64,000 nucleotides of DNA, taken from NCBI GenBank assembly GCA_012932865.1, contig SAXG01000037.1, forward strand, positions 372,001 through 436,000, given 5' to 3'. The notes beneath the pieces were generated by a model that worked only from the letters and a program-made list of their open reading frames with translations, was not told the DNA's origin and made no database searches. Positions within the stretch are counted from its first letter, which is position 1, and each line of letters opens with the position of its first letter. Source of the DNA: Amylostereum areolatum (taxonomy: Eukaryota; Basidiomycota; Agaricomycetes; Russulales; Stereaceae). Both the position numbers and the translations under genes were made by a program. Shown piece after piece: positions 54,287 through 64,000 of the stretch.

Positions 54287-55376
54287 TTGCTCATCCTATC
54301 ATGTCCCACAAATACAAGGAAAGGTAACGCGCACGTCAATGGACCGGCCAGAGCTCGAGGCGAGATCCAACGCACCCGGTGCGGCGTCGGCGTCGACGGC
54401 CGCTGGAACGCGCGCGCTTGGTCTTCTTCACCTTGCAGGATCATCGAGGTTTGGGGGGGAGGGGGGGAGGGTTGGACTGACGGTCGTGATAACTGCCGGC
54501 GCACGATCCTTCCCTCGTACTTATGTATATGCACTTCGAGCTCCGTTCATCGGCACCCGACGCGGTCGCATGAGCATCCCTCAGAGCTGCGGACATGTCG
54601 AATGAAGGCGCACGACCCACGAGGACCTGCCCACATTACTGCGCCTGGGCTTACCACTGATGCTGCGCGCCAACACGGACCTCCTCGGGGTCCAGCAACC
54701 TCAAGAGGCCAGTGTTCATTGAGATTGAGCTTGAGCTTGAGCGTTCAACGTTCAACGTTCAACGTTCACCTCCCCCGATTGAGGGTGCGCAGTGCCTGGC
54801 CCAGCAAACGCTTCCTTTCGAGGTCGACGCGTCCGGGCGGCGATAGAGGGCGCCTTGCGGTTGGGTGAGGACGGAGAATCTTGGACTGGGCAGGGTAGGC
54901 TGAGACAAGCTGAGATGACTGTCAATGAGAGAACAAGGACGGTAAATTGAAAGCTGCGCAAGAAGTTTTCTTGGGAGACCTGAACAAGTGAATGAAAGTC
55001 TCCCCACGGACTTGTCGTATTCGGAGTACCGCGAGTACTGGTAGTTGGTGGCGGTGCGACGTAACGCGAAGGGATTCAATTATTTGTGGGGGAGGGTGAA
55101 CCAGAACGGCTATCTTCTGGTTAGGTCAGCCACGGAGACGTACTAGGGAAGGGGGTCGACTGTCGAGATGGATAGTTTGTTGATCTGAAGTGGATGTTCC
55201 TGAGGAATGCTGCGGTGGCCCCCGTAGCAGCAGAGACGCGTTCGTGAACAATTCGTCCATTCCCCCCGTTAACTAAGTACGTCTTATATCTCTTCGAACT
55301 TATCGTCGGGAAGGGCTGGGGGATCCGAAGGCTTCGGGATATGAGACACGTCCGATCGACCGTATATTGGGAATGC
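54287..55376. other. Intergenic, GTTCAAC repeats
   Basis: No convincing gene. A GTTCAAC tandem tract lies at about 54740-54766. A minus-strand 106-codon frame (54759-55079, MNPFALRRTATNYQYSRYSE...) has a few plausible splice sites but no recognisable domain. Confidence 0.35.
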
Positions 55377-56711
55377 TCAATCCACCGTAGATGACAATCC
55401 AGAGGACTCGGATTCGATGTCAGAAGGCTCTCCGCCCCCTTCTTTTCGTCTCCGAATAGTTTCGCGCGCTGTCTGGCGCATCTCCCACATCTCCTCCGGA
55501 CTCACTGTCGACGTCGAGACCTCGATGCCCTTCCCATCCAGCGTGGGCCACACCATCCTGACCGTTTTACTCCTTCCCTTTCCCTTTTTCTTCTTCTTCT
55601 TCGGCGCAGACGGGGGACCCGGGACAGAGATCGCGCCCGAGATTTCAAGGGGATTTGCGCTTGGAGGGGGGGATGTGAGGGAGGCGGGCACGTCGCCGTC
55701 GCCGTCGCTCGCTGCGCGACGTTTACACTCCCCCTGATGGCGTTTCCAGTCCTAAGGTATGTGCGCCAGCACCAACGAATACGCTCAGCGAGCCGCAGAA
55801 GAGGATACCACGCCAGTCGAACCGGGCACGTACCGTCTTTTGGCACTCGCGCGAGCAGTAGTGCGGCTTCCTCTCGGGCGCACACGGTCCTCCACACCTC
55901 CTCAGCGCCGTCTGCGACTCCGCGCGTATCCCACATCCCTCGCGCGCGCACGCGTGCTTGTTCGGTGCGCTCCGGGCCTTCTCCTCGAGCGCTTGCTCCC
56001 CCCGCTCGAGCGCGTCCGTCCGCCGCCGCATGAACGTCCACATGAACTTGATGCCCGCGGTCTCGCGCCGGTAAAACGCCTTGTCCTTTTCAGAGAAGCA
56101 CGCGGCGGCGGGAATGGCGAAGCTCGCGAGCGTTTGGTGCAGCTGGCGCACGGCGAAGAGGCCGGGGGGCGTGACGAGGCCGTACTCCGCGGCTTGCTCC
56201 GCCCACAGGACGCATTGGACGAGATCCCAGCCGTCTTTCTTTTCTTCGTACGTGCTCATGCGGTACATGCAGAGGCAGAGAATCGCGCGGACGGCGGGCG
56301 CGTCCCGCAGTGGGTGCGTCCAGTGTTGACGGTCCTCTGCGATGGCTTTCCAGCTCTCGAAGGCCGCCTCACTGTCTTTCTCGATGCCGAACCCGCTGTA
56401 CTTCCTGTTGGGGAGCGTGCGCGTGAGAAGAAGGGAGGAAAACGCATGGTTTGAGGGAGTGTAGGAACCGACCTCAGTCCCAGCTCGATCTTCATCTCGG
56501 CGTCACCTGCCTGCGCACGCTGCACGACGCGTACGAGCGGGAGGCTACGCAGGTGGCACATGGTCTCGTCGATTTCGTCCTGAAAATCCCTACCGTCGAT
56601 GTCGTCGACGTCGATGGGGATGATAGCCCTATAGGCGCGGATGTAATCGAGTGCGCGCTCGGCTATCGACATATCGGTCACGCCTGGGAGGAAGGCTTTA
56701 AAGACCTCCAT
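55377..56711 (-). CDS. MYND zinc-finger protein
   Basis: Exon 1 (from ATG 56711): MEVFKAFLPGVTDMSIAERA, DDIDGRDFQDEIDETMCHLR, VQRAQAGDAEMKIELGLR. After a 70-nt intron come Sel1/TPR-like repeats (KYSGFGIEKDSEAAFESWKA, LVQCVLWAEQAAEYGL) and then the MYND finger: CAREGC, RRCGGPC, YCSREC, and across a last intron DWKRHQGEC, which together supply the Cys7-His set for two zincs. A basic Lys tract (KKKKKKGKGRSK) and an acidic tail end at 55377. MYND fingers mediate protein-protein contacts; the repeats suggest a scaffold. Partners unknown. The paralogue at 44.4 kb lacks the finger. Confidence 0.88.
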
Positions 56712-57335
56712 TCAAGTTGCTGGTGAGTCGAGAGCCTTGGTCGCGTGAGATGAGACGAGAGTTTGGGGTTTGTAGTCGGGGGATGCCAGCGAGCAGTCGG
56801 GTTATATAGGCATCAAAGGTGGCAAGTTTCACTAGGGCCTGGTGGCAAACAATACAATGTACATGAGTGACGAGGCCAAGAGCAGGCCGTCAACTTGTTA
56901 CAGTTGTTTTGTCAGAGCACGTGATGGGAAAATCGGAAACGCGCGCCAGTTCGCCCGCTCGAACAGGATAAGGTTCTCCGCTTCGACGATCTATCGCGAA
57001 GACTCAAGAGTTCAGTGGAGCTCGCTCAGGTGCCTGTTCGTTTTTGTGATTTTCTATTCTCGCTTCCAATACCAAACACGTCCCGCATCTGGACGCGTTC
57101 GCGCGGATCTCCAACGGAAGCACCATTGAGTTCGAAAAATAGCCAAAAAAATTGGACAGTCCATGAAATTCAGAAGTAAGTACTGTATCGAAATACGGAA
57201 CAAACATTAGAAATGAAACCCAGAAAGAGAGCGCGCGTTCCTATACACTTGGTTTTTCTTCGTTAACTGCGGAGCCTTACTGCCTATGAATCCCATCCAC
57301 CCTTCGTGTTACTCGGCGGAGTCATTGTACTACAT
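56712..57335. other. Intergenic, no recognised gene
   Basis: Promoter of the MYND gene and 3' flank of secreted protein B. No repeat or RNA gene seen. Confidence 0.4.
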
Positions 57336-58072
57336 CTACAAAACGAGAAGTTTGATCAAGACGTCGAGCTTGAGCTCAACGATGATCGAGGTGCAGCTGC
57401 TGCCGAGCAGGCCAACGAGCAGGCCGATGACGACGGACAGAACACCGCCGAGGAGACCAAGAACGAGGTCGAGGACGATGGTGATGAGGGCAACGAGGGA
57501 AACTCTGTAGATATCGTGAGCTTTCTTCTGTGCTAACATGCGAAGCCAAACTCACCCGATGGGGGCAAAGCAGCCGATAATTGCGCCCTTGTCGATCCCG
57601 GGGAGGCTGTAGACCGCGCCGCAGGGGATGATGACGAGCTATCGAGTGCATTAGAGGAAATGGAGGTTGCTCGACAAAAACGCAAAAACACACCTGGATG
57701 ACGACGGAGAGCAGAACGAGAATGTCGCCGAGACCGATGGCGCCAACAGGAAGGCCCTTGCAAGACGCGACAGCCGCATCGAGGACAACTGTAATGTCGA
57801 GCACGATGCTAGTGACCTTGGCGGGAGTGGCCGTGTCAGCATTGAGGCTCTCTGATTTTTTGTGAATACGAAGAGAAATGAGCAAGCCACTGAAGATGCG
57901 TACTGAGTTGATCAACATGGGGCTGGACGTCATCCGGGAGTCCGGACAAGATCGAGGTGAGCGTCGCAGCCTGACGCTCCTCGATAGCACGGGACTCGAC
58001 GGTGGGCATCGCCGAGGCGAACGCGCCGAACGCGAGAGCGGCGACGGTGGCGATCTTCATGAAGGAGAACAT
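57336..58072 (-). CDS. Small secreted hydrophobic protein, family copy B
   Basis: ATG at 58072 starts MFSFMKIATVAALAFGAFAS AMP, a signal peptide like those of copies A and C. Exons continue SRAIEERQAATLTSILSGLP; TPAKVTSIVLDITVVLDAAV with ASCKGLPVGAIGLGDILVLL; a short segment with IIPCGAVYSLPGIDKG; and a hydrophobic C-terminal exon (LVALITIVLDLVLGLLGGVL, IGLLVGLLGSSCTSIIVELK) ending LIKLLVL, stop 57336-57338. Conserved single Cys in ASCK and PCG match the other copies. B has an extra Cys in the C-terminal exon (SSC). Function unknown. This copy is the most divergent of the three. Confidence 0.78.
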
Positions 58073-60480
58073 GGTGATGTCGAGAGCGGGTTGAGTGGAT
58101 GGGGGAGTAGGCGATTTGAAGGGAGAAGAGGGTAAGGAGACATTGGGGTTGGTGGAAGGGCTTTTATACCTGAAATCCGTGAGTATAACTCTGTCCAGGC
58201 CCGAGACAGAAGTGGGAAACAATATCTCGAGTTCAAAGGCGAGCGATGCCCGCTGGTTGGGCGAGCGGAGCCAGGCCCTCAAGGCGGCCAGAGGTCTTCA
58301 CATTCATTGGCTTTTGACAGCCCCCCGACAGAAGAAGGAGCACTGTCACGTCGACACCGAAATTTGAACAGTCCACCGTACCGGAAAACGGTTGGAGAGA
58401 ATTTGGTCGACCTGGCGTTTCCTGTTTCTGCGTCATGAACGACGCGTCGCCGTCATGGACCAGTTCGCGGGTGGAGAGTCTGTCGCTCATCCTTCGTTGG
58501 ATGAACGCGCCTCGCCCACCTGACCTAGATCTGGCGTCTCTTGTCTTCATATACGTAACATCCGCGGATATTCAGTGTCTCTCTCAACCTAAAACCCGAG
58601 AAATTATTTGAGATTTGATCCAGCGTTTTGGAAGTTTGAACTCTCAACTTGACAGGGATAGAGTGGGGGTCGAATTACTGCAAAGGTCGTACGCGACGGC
58701 GGCAGTCTGCGGGCGCGTCATTGCGCGTCCATCCTATGCTGCAAAGCGACGAGCGATAGCTCCACAAAGTGCGCGGCTAGTAGTAGTACGTGAGAAAATG
58801 TATACGGCAGTATATAGGTGACTGCATTCCAAATGAAGAGTCGTCACCTTCGGACTCCAGAACTTGGCCACTCTGTCGTGCCTCCCCTTTTCTTTGACCA
58901 AGGATGGTCAAATACGATCATCGGGAGAGTCGAAGTGGAAGAGCTTGGATACTACTCCCGAGGCGAACTTTGAACGACTCCAGTTCCGCATTGTCAAGTC
59001 GAGCCTCCGCATGGGCGATATGTCGGCGCGTTTACTACGGTTGGAACCCTGGATTCTAGATCATCTTCAGCACATGTTTTCTGGCCATCGTTCACGGTCT
59101 ACCAAAAAGATGACGGCAACCTCTCTGAGCACAGGTCCGTCTGCTGAAATGGTATACGTACTCACCAGGGGACCTCAGCGAACGTTAGACACACCCGAGC
59201 CCAAGATTGAGTAAAAGACGAGACATCTTCATACAAGCAGTCCGCTGGTGCCTGAACAAGATACAACCGAAGAAGGATGAAAGGTCGACTAAATGAAAGC
59301 GTCGCTACCCTTTAATGTAGGTTAACGTTCGTTGATAAACTGAACAGGCAGCGTACTCGCCTTACTAAGTACCTTCCGTAATGGTATGCGCGGGTCCACC
59401 GAACAAGGCTGCTTTTGAACATCATGAGCATGTGAAAGGGAATACTTTGTCCTAAAGGAAGGAGAGGACAAGTCACCGTCCCGCCGTAACGCCCAATGCT
59501 ATTCCCCCACGTGAAAAGAATCAAATTCTCTGGTTTATCAGAACATCGAAGAAGACTGCGTCGAGCGTTGCGAGGTGTGCTCACGGTTTATCTCCGACAG
59601 AGCTTGATCACAAGCTTGTGCGTGGTGTGTGGCCTCCACCAGATCCTGTCCCATGCTCAAGGCTGTTGAACGTCCGCTAGGTTGGGTGTGCATTGCGTAC
59701 ATACTGTGGAGTGCGTTCATCATTGGTCATTCGTGGCGGCTTTGCGGCTGGTCTCCGATAGGTTCTGGCCATAAAGCATGGAGTTTTTTTAGTGTTTGAC
59801 GCCGCATATCAGCATCGCCGCCAGGCGTCTGGGAGAGGTGTGTGCCTCGCTCATGATCCACGCGTTGTTGGTGCGCCCTCGGCTGGTTGAGCCTCAGTGT
59901 TGGGTTGCGCTCTAGGCTCTGCATCGAGAAATTTTGGGTTTTGAGAAGGAAAGATCGGCAAGCCATAGACCATGGGCACATGGACCCAGCACACCAGCTC
60001 ACGCTGCCATTCTTCTGCAGAACGCCAAAACGCGTCGAATTTAACTGCACCCGTAGAACAGCGCTCAGGCGGAGATCTGCTATGGACGAATTGGCGTCAA
60101 GGTCGTTGTGTCCAATAGACAGCGCAGAACAAAGCAGAAGACGGGCGAACGCACCGTGAAACGCCCGAGCGGTACCGGAGATGTGTCTATCCTCTACGTT
60201 GGCGAGAAAAATCGCGGCAAATTGTGGAGTGGGTTATTGAGCAAAACACCTCATCGCGGGTTCAGAGCGGCTCGAATGTCACGGCTTTGGCCGGGATGAA
60301 CACGGCTACGCGTGTCTGTGGATAATAGAGGACAGCATCACCGATGGCTGGGCGACCACATGCACGTCGTGCAGGGCAAGGCGAGGAGCCTGTCGATTCC
60401 GTACGTGTTGCATAGTATACAAAGAACGACTCATCAGAAAATACGGCATGAAAATATGGAACACCACGGGCCACGACCAC
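58073..60480. other. 2.4 kb without a recognised gene
   Basis: Apart from the promoter of copy B at 58.16 kb, I find only short overlapping frames. A 116-codon plus frame at 58864-59214 shows no domain. Decayed genes cannot be excluded. Confidence 0.35.
58161..58168 (-). promoter_or_regulatory. TATA box of secreted protein B
   Basis: TATAAAAG on the minus strand about 90 bases before the ATG at 58072. The sequence around it does not share the longer blocks seen before copies A and C. Confidence 0.65.
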
Positions 60481-61651
60481 TCATCCGTCGAACATCGTTC
60501 CGTCCATCCTGATCCCCATGTTTTGCTTGATATCCATCCCAAGCAGCTTCATCTTTCCAGCCTAAGCGGGAACGCTCAGTTTGGTTATATAGCACGCGAA
60601 GAAGGCGACCCGACGTACCTCCACACGTTCCTGCTGAACGCGCCTGAGCTGCTGCAGCTGTTCCTTGCTCAAGTAGCTCTCCTGCTCCACCGCTTGGCGC
60701 TTGTGCTTGCTCTGATGTGCACGCATGTCCGCGGAAGGGTCATAGCCGTCATCGGCTGGAGGAACGAACTCGCCAGCGCGCAGGGCGGACATGCGACGTT
60801 CATAGCTTTCCATGTGGTAGAATTTTTCATGAGAAAGGGTGGCTGACCGGGCGAAGCGGTGGAGTTAGATGAAGAAACGGAAACCTGAGGTCATGGCCGA
60901 CGTACCGGTGTTGAAATCCTCCATGAATTTCGCGAACTCCTTTCGCGTCTGGTCCTTCGACATGTTCTCAGGATTCAGCATCTGCTCTTCCACTAACCAC
61001 GCGCGAAACTCAGGCTCTTTAGTGTACATGCTAGGAAGAATGGTCAGACCGAAAGATATCCAGGCAAGGTAGTCCAACGTACTCGCTCTCGGTGATGATA
61101 CCGTATTTGCCCCACTGACTGCCAACAGCAGCGCTCTTCTTCTTCTGGGGAGTGCAAGAAGTGAGCAGACGATTCGGACACATCGTCCAAGTACGCACCT
61201 TTCTCTCCTTCTTCTCCTTCTTTCGCGCTTTCCTATCCCGATCCTTGCTGCGACTCCGACTCCTGCGACGTTTGTGGTGTTTCCTCTTCCGCCTTCGCTT
61301 TTCATCCTCGCTTTCAGATGAAGACGAGCCGCTCGACCGAGACCGTGATCTGCGACGTTTCTCTCGGCTTCGGCTACGATCCCGACGGCGTGGTGAGCGT
61401 GATTGTGAGCGGGCCCGACGACGATGCCTGTCGGGAGAGGCGGAGCGGGAATGGGAGCGAGAGCGGGACCGCCGTCGGGCATCGTCATTCCGGTGAGATT
61501 TGTGTCTGTCTTTATCCCTGGACCGTGATCGGTGGCGACTGGGAGGATGGGGTTGTTGAGAGGGAGGAGAGCGCGGCCGCGTTTCGCGAAGGTCTCGACG
61601 GGTAGGAGAGCGAGAACGGCGACCAGAGTGTGATAAGTCGTTGTGATCCAT
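60481..61651 (-). CDS. SR-rich nuclear protein, SCI1/NKAPD1-like
   Basis: ATG at 61651 (MDHNDLSHSGRRSRSPTRRD) opens a long Arg/Ser/Lys domain (RDKDRHKSHRNDDARRRSRS, SSSSESEDEKRRRKRKHHKR). After introns comes the conserved block: SAAVGSQWGKYGIITESE, then TKEPEFRAWLVEEQMLNPEN, KEFAKFMEDFNTGT, EKFYHMESYERRMSALRAGE, YLSKEQLQQLRRVQQERVE and a last exon AGKMKLLGMDIKQNMGIRMD ending GTMFDG (stop 60481). The KYGII...EFxAWL...KEFxEDxNT pattern is that of plant style cell-cycle inhibitor 1 and animal NKAPD1, nuclear proteins linked to RNA processing or cell-cycle control. The alternative ATG at 61774 adds 41 less typical residues. Confidence 0.82.
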
Positions 61652-63354
61652 GTCGACTGGAAGACCTAAACGTCGCGGTCGTTGTGTGATTTGAGAAGGG
61701 AGAGGGCGAGCACGACGTGAGAGACCGGCCGTAGGAGCGAGGAAAGCACGGGCCACGTGGCTGTCCGTGGCCACCTTCCAAAATGGGAGCGTCGGGGCGG
61801 GATTACGTACGCCCGACGCTCATTGTTCCCTCCCGCCGTGTCCCGCGACTCGGACTGTACATGCTACCGCGACTTACTACTCCATTCACAACGCCTGCGA
61901 TGCTGCAATGCTAACGCATATCTAGCTTCAGGTGCACCCATAGACTTGGAAGGTAAGTGCACCCAAACAATTGGCACTAGTCGCTGGGGCCATCGCCACC
62001 ACTGGCAGTTCCAAGGTTGCCGACCTGAGGCGCACATACTCAGACGCTATCGCCAAGTGCTGTTGCGTTTGCGTTTTTCTCACCAGAGATAGGCTCCAGC
62101 TTGTGTGTCCATCTCTTCTGTCAATGTCGATCATCAGGATCCGCAGGACTAGCTGACAGGCCGTTGACAGGCAATGGATTTCAGAATATGGATGGCGCTA
62201 AGTAGAAATAGCGCCAACCTGAGCTCTCCGAGAGTCCGAATCATGGACAGCTCACCCTGAGCTTAGCATGGCGTAAGTGCTATCAGCAGCTGCCCAACAT
62301 CAGTCTCCTGAGAGTCTCCAGCTGACTCCGACGTCGCTCCGACGTGTTCGAAGAGCCAAGCTTCCAATTACATCTCACGGTCAAAGCCACACCCACATCG
62401 ACGGCGAAACTTTTGCTCACTGCCAGTTGTCAGTGTGAAGTCTACATAGTACACTTGGTCCTATGTAAGTACACTGGTCCTACACCGGGGTTTCAACCTC
62501 TCCGAACGCGCGGTCTTCTATCCTGCTTCTGTCAGCGCTCAGCCGTGACCGATCCCCTCCGATCCCCCGACGCGTCTTGTTTTTCTCTTAGGCCCTTGGG
62601 TCTGGGCCGGAAATACGGAACCCCTTACTATTTTTCTCAGGAGATATACGGCCACTCTAATCCGTCAGAGGACTGGTCCCTTTGTCCGTGGATGTTACAC
62701 TGGCACATTCTAGATCTCATGTCAATTGCTTGGCCTTCTCGAACATCTGGCCGTCCGTGTGGTGAAAGTACAAGCTTCAAGCTCTCTTCGCTCTCATGCA
62801 CATGTCGAAGCCCTTGGGAGATGGAAGGAGGTGGTGCGACTCAATTGCCTTACGTGCTGCGGCGTGGTTACAATTCAATAACTGATAGAATTTTAGAATT
62901 GCTATCAAACGTACTCAAGCCAGTATGTCGGCGCGCGGTCTTGGTCTAGGCGCATGCCAGCGTGAACGGAGTCCGAAAGCCTTTCTCATCACACAAAAAA
63001 CATCCCTTCACCCTTCTCGTCACGGTCCAGCCTTGTTGACAAGATCTACGCGAGGATAATGGGGAAGCAACGCCGTGACACCCAACACGAGGCTTCTGAG
63101 CACACAGCTGTCAAGCTCGACCCGAGATCGCCAACGGTAAACCCCCGCCGCCCAGAGGTTATTTCAATTCTGAAACTCAGCCGCGAGAAGCGACTGGTAG
63201 CGGACATACGGGATTGGACATGTCAAGACACCGCCCAAGGGGTTTTCGTATAAAAGACCTGCTGCAGCGTCCATGGATCTTCATCCTTCGGGCCTAACAC
63301 TCCAGTCGCTCTCTTCGTCGTAGCTTTCCCCTCACTCTTTACGCTCATTCAGCC
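61652..63354. other. 1.7 kb without a recognised gene
   Basis: Upstream regions of two divergent genes. A frame at 62344-62949 (201 codons) has no family-like motif. The last 180 bases hold the conserved promoter of secreted protein C (63176-63313). Confidence 0.4.
63249..63256 (+). promoter_or_regulatory. TATA box of secreted protein C
   Basis: TATAAAAG 106 bases before the ATG, in the shared context CGTATAAAAGAC. Upstream CTCAGCCGCGAGAAGCGACT (63176-63195) and downstream leader 63282-63313 (CTAACACTCCAGTCGCTCTC at its end) match copy A. Confidence 0.8.
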
Positions 63355-64000
63355 ATGTTCTCCTTCGCCAAGATTGCTACCTTCGCCGCGCTCGCCTTCG
63401 GCGCCTTCACCTCTGCGATGCCTACCGGCGTCGAGTCGCGAGCTGTTGAGGCTCGCGGCGCCTCTGACCTTACGGGGGTCCTTGCCGACCTCAAGGTCGG
63501 CCTCGACGTTAATGTCAACCTCCTTGGTAAGATTTTCCCCGTGCGCGATGTTGGTGGGTTTGTTGCTGACAGCTGAGGATAGCTGCCGTTACCGTGGACA
63601 ACTACTCGTACGACCACGTTAACGGCATCGTCCTCGACATCAAGGCCACCATCGATGTCGCTGTGGACGCCTGCAAGGCGCTCCCCGCTGGTGCCATTGG
63701 CACCGGTGACATCCTCGCCCTGCTCTCGGTTGTCATCAACGTGAGCTTCTTGCTTTCTGTTACACAGATCGTTGGCTGACCAGGACGTTGCAGTTGGTCT
63801 TGGTTCCCTGCGGCAAGATCTTCGCCTTCGTTAGCGTCGACGAGCAGGTTGCGCTCAAGGCTTGCTTCTCCGTTCTCGGGTATGTTCCTCCGTTGAATTC
63901 ATTTATGATAACGATGGCCAATTCATTTTGCAGAGACTCCCTGGCCGCTCTCGTCACCGTCGTCCTGGGCCTCGCCGTCGGTCTGCTCGGTGGCATCCTC
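63355..64000 (+). CDS. Small secreted hydrophobic protein, family copy C, truncated by window edge
   Basis: ATG at 63355 starts MFSFAKIATFAALAFGAFTS, a signal peptide nearly identical to that of copy A. Exons: DLTGVLADLKVGLDVNVNLL; after a GTAAGA intron NYSYDHVNGIVLDIKATID with VDACKALPAGAIGTGDILAL; then LVLVPCGKIFAFVSVDEQVA with KACFSVLG; then a hydrophobic exon (DSLAALVTVVLGLAVGLLGG) that runs off the end of the window. It has no lesion in the visible part and a full promoter with TATA box, so it is probably expressed. Function unknown. Confidence 0.82.

Noticed and set aside
54008..54868. 286-codon plus-strand frame
   Set aside because: Gly/Arg-rich antisense shadow of the Pro-rich N-terminus of DUF7330-like copy B and its upstream region.
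1..64000. CRISPR arrays, bacterial-style operons and Shine-Dalgarno sites
   Set aside because: No regularly spaced repeats with unique spacers were seen; the intron-rich genes are eukaryotic.

Overview
The window looks like nuclear DNA of a filamentous basidiomycete, most likely an Agaricomycete (wood- or litter-decay type). Almost every gene is broken by short introns of about 50-65 nt with GT/AG ends and CTAAC-like branch points, and the recognisable families fit that group: DUF6533 membrane proteins, F-box/LRR proteins, MYND proteins, DUF7330-like proteins, a GH74 xyloglucanase, a PL14-type polysaccharide lyase and several P450s. All domain names come from reading translated motifs by eye; no database was searched, and exon borders are inferred from splice consensus and frame continuity.

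Layout. 0-3 kb: the 3' part of a Cys-rich/coiled-coil gene and a second coding remnant, separated by DNA carrying palindromic TCGGATCCGAC repeats. 3.0-8.05 kb: one complete but inactivated hAT DNA transposon with matching inverted ends and a perfect 8-bp target duplication. A 549-bp solo LTR with its own 5-bp duplication (TCAGT) is nested in it, exactly at an exon/intron border of the transposase BED zinc finger. 8-26 kb: an accessory block of P450s (two pseudogenes from two families, one largely intact gene), two tandem SAM-methyltransferase paralogues and two DUF6533 seven-helix-type membrane proteins. 27-28 kb: a PL14-like lyase. 28.6-29.7 kb: a roughly 1.08-kb non-autonomous inverted-repeat element built from GAACC/GGTTC arrays.

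30-43 kb is more conserved: a beta-propeller lactonase, a family III CoA-transferase with a probable mitochondrial presequence, tRNA-Ala(AGC), a TPR-like/F-box/LRR gene, a zinc-ribbon gene, a small secreted protein and a GH74 xyloglucanase. 44-57 kb has a mirror-image gene order: MYND-type(+), DUF7330-like(+), membrane protein(-), DUF7330-like(-), MYND(-). This looks like an inverted segmental duplication in which one MYND copy has lost its zinc finger. 57-64 kb holds a second secreted-protein paralogue, an SCI1/NKAPD1-like SR-rich nuclear protein and, at the window edge, a third secreted-protein paralogue.

The points most worth following are the three-member secreted hydrophobic family (MFSFxK start), in which two copies 23 kb apart also share promoter and 5'UTR sequence; the nested hAT/solo-LTR insertion at a splice donor; the inverted gene block centred near 50 kb; and the P450/methyltransferase/DUF6533 block as a possible small metabolic locus.
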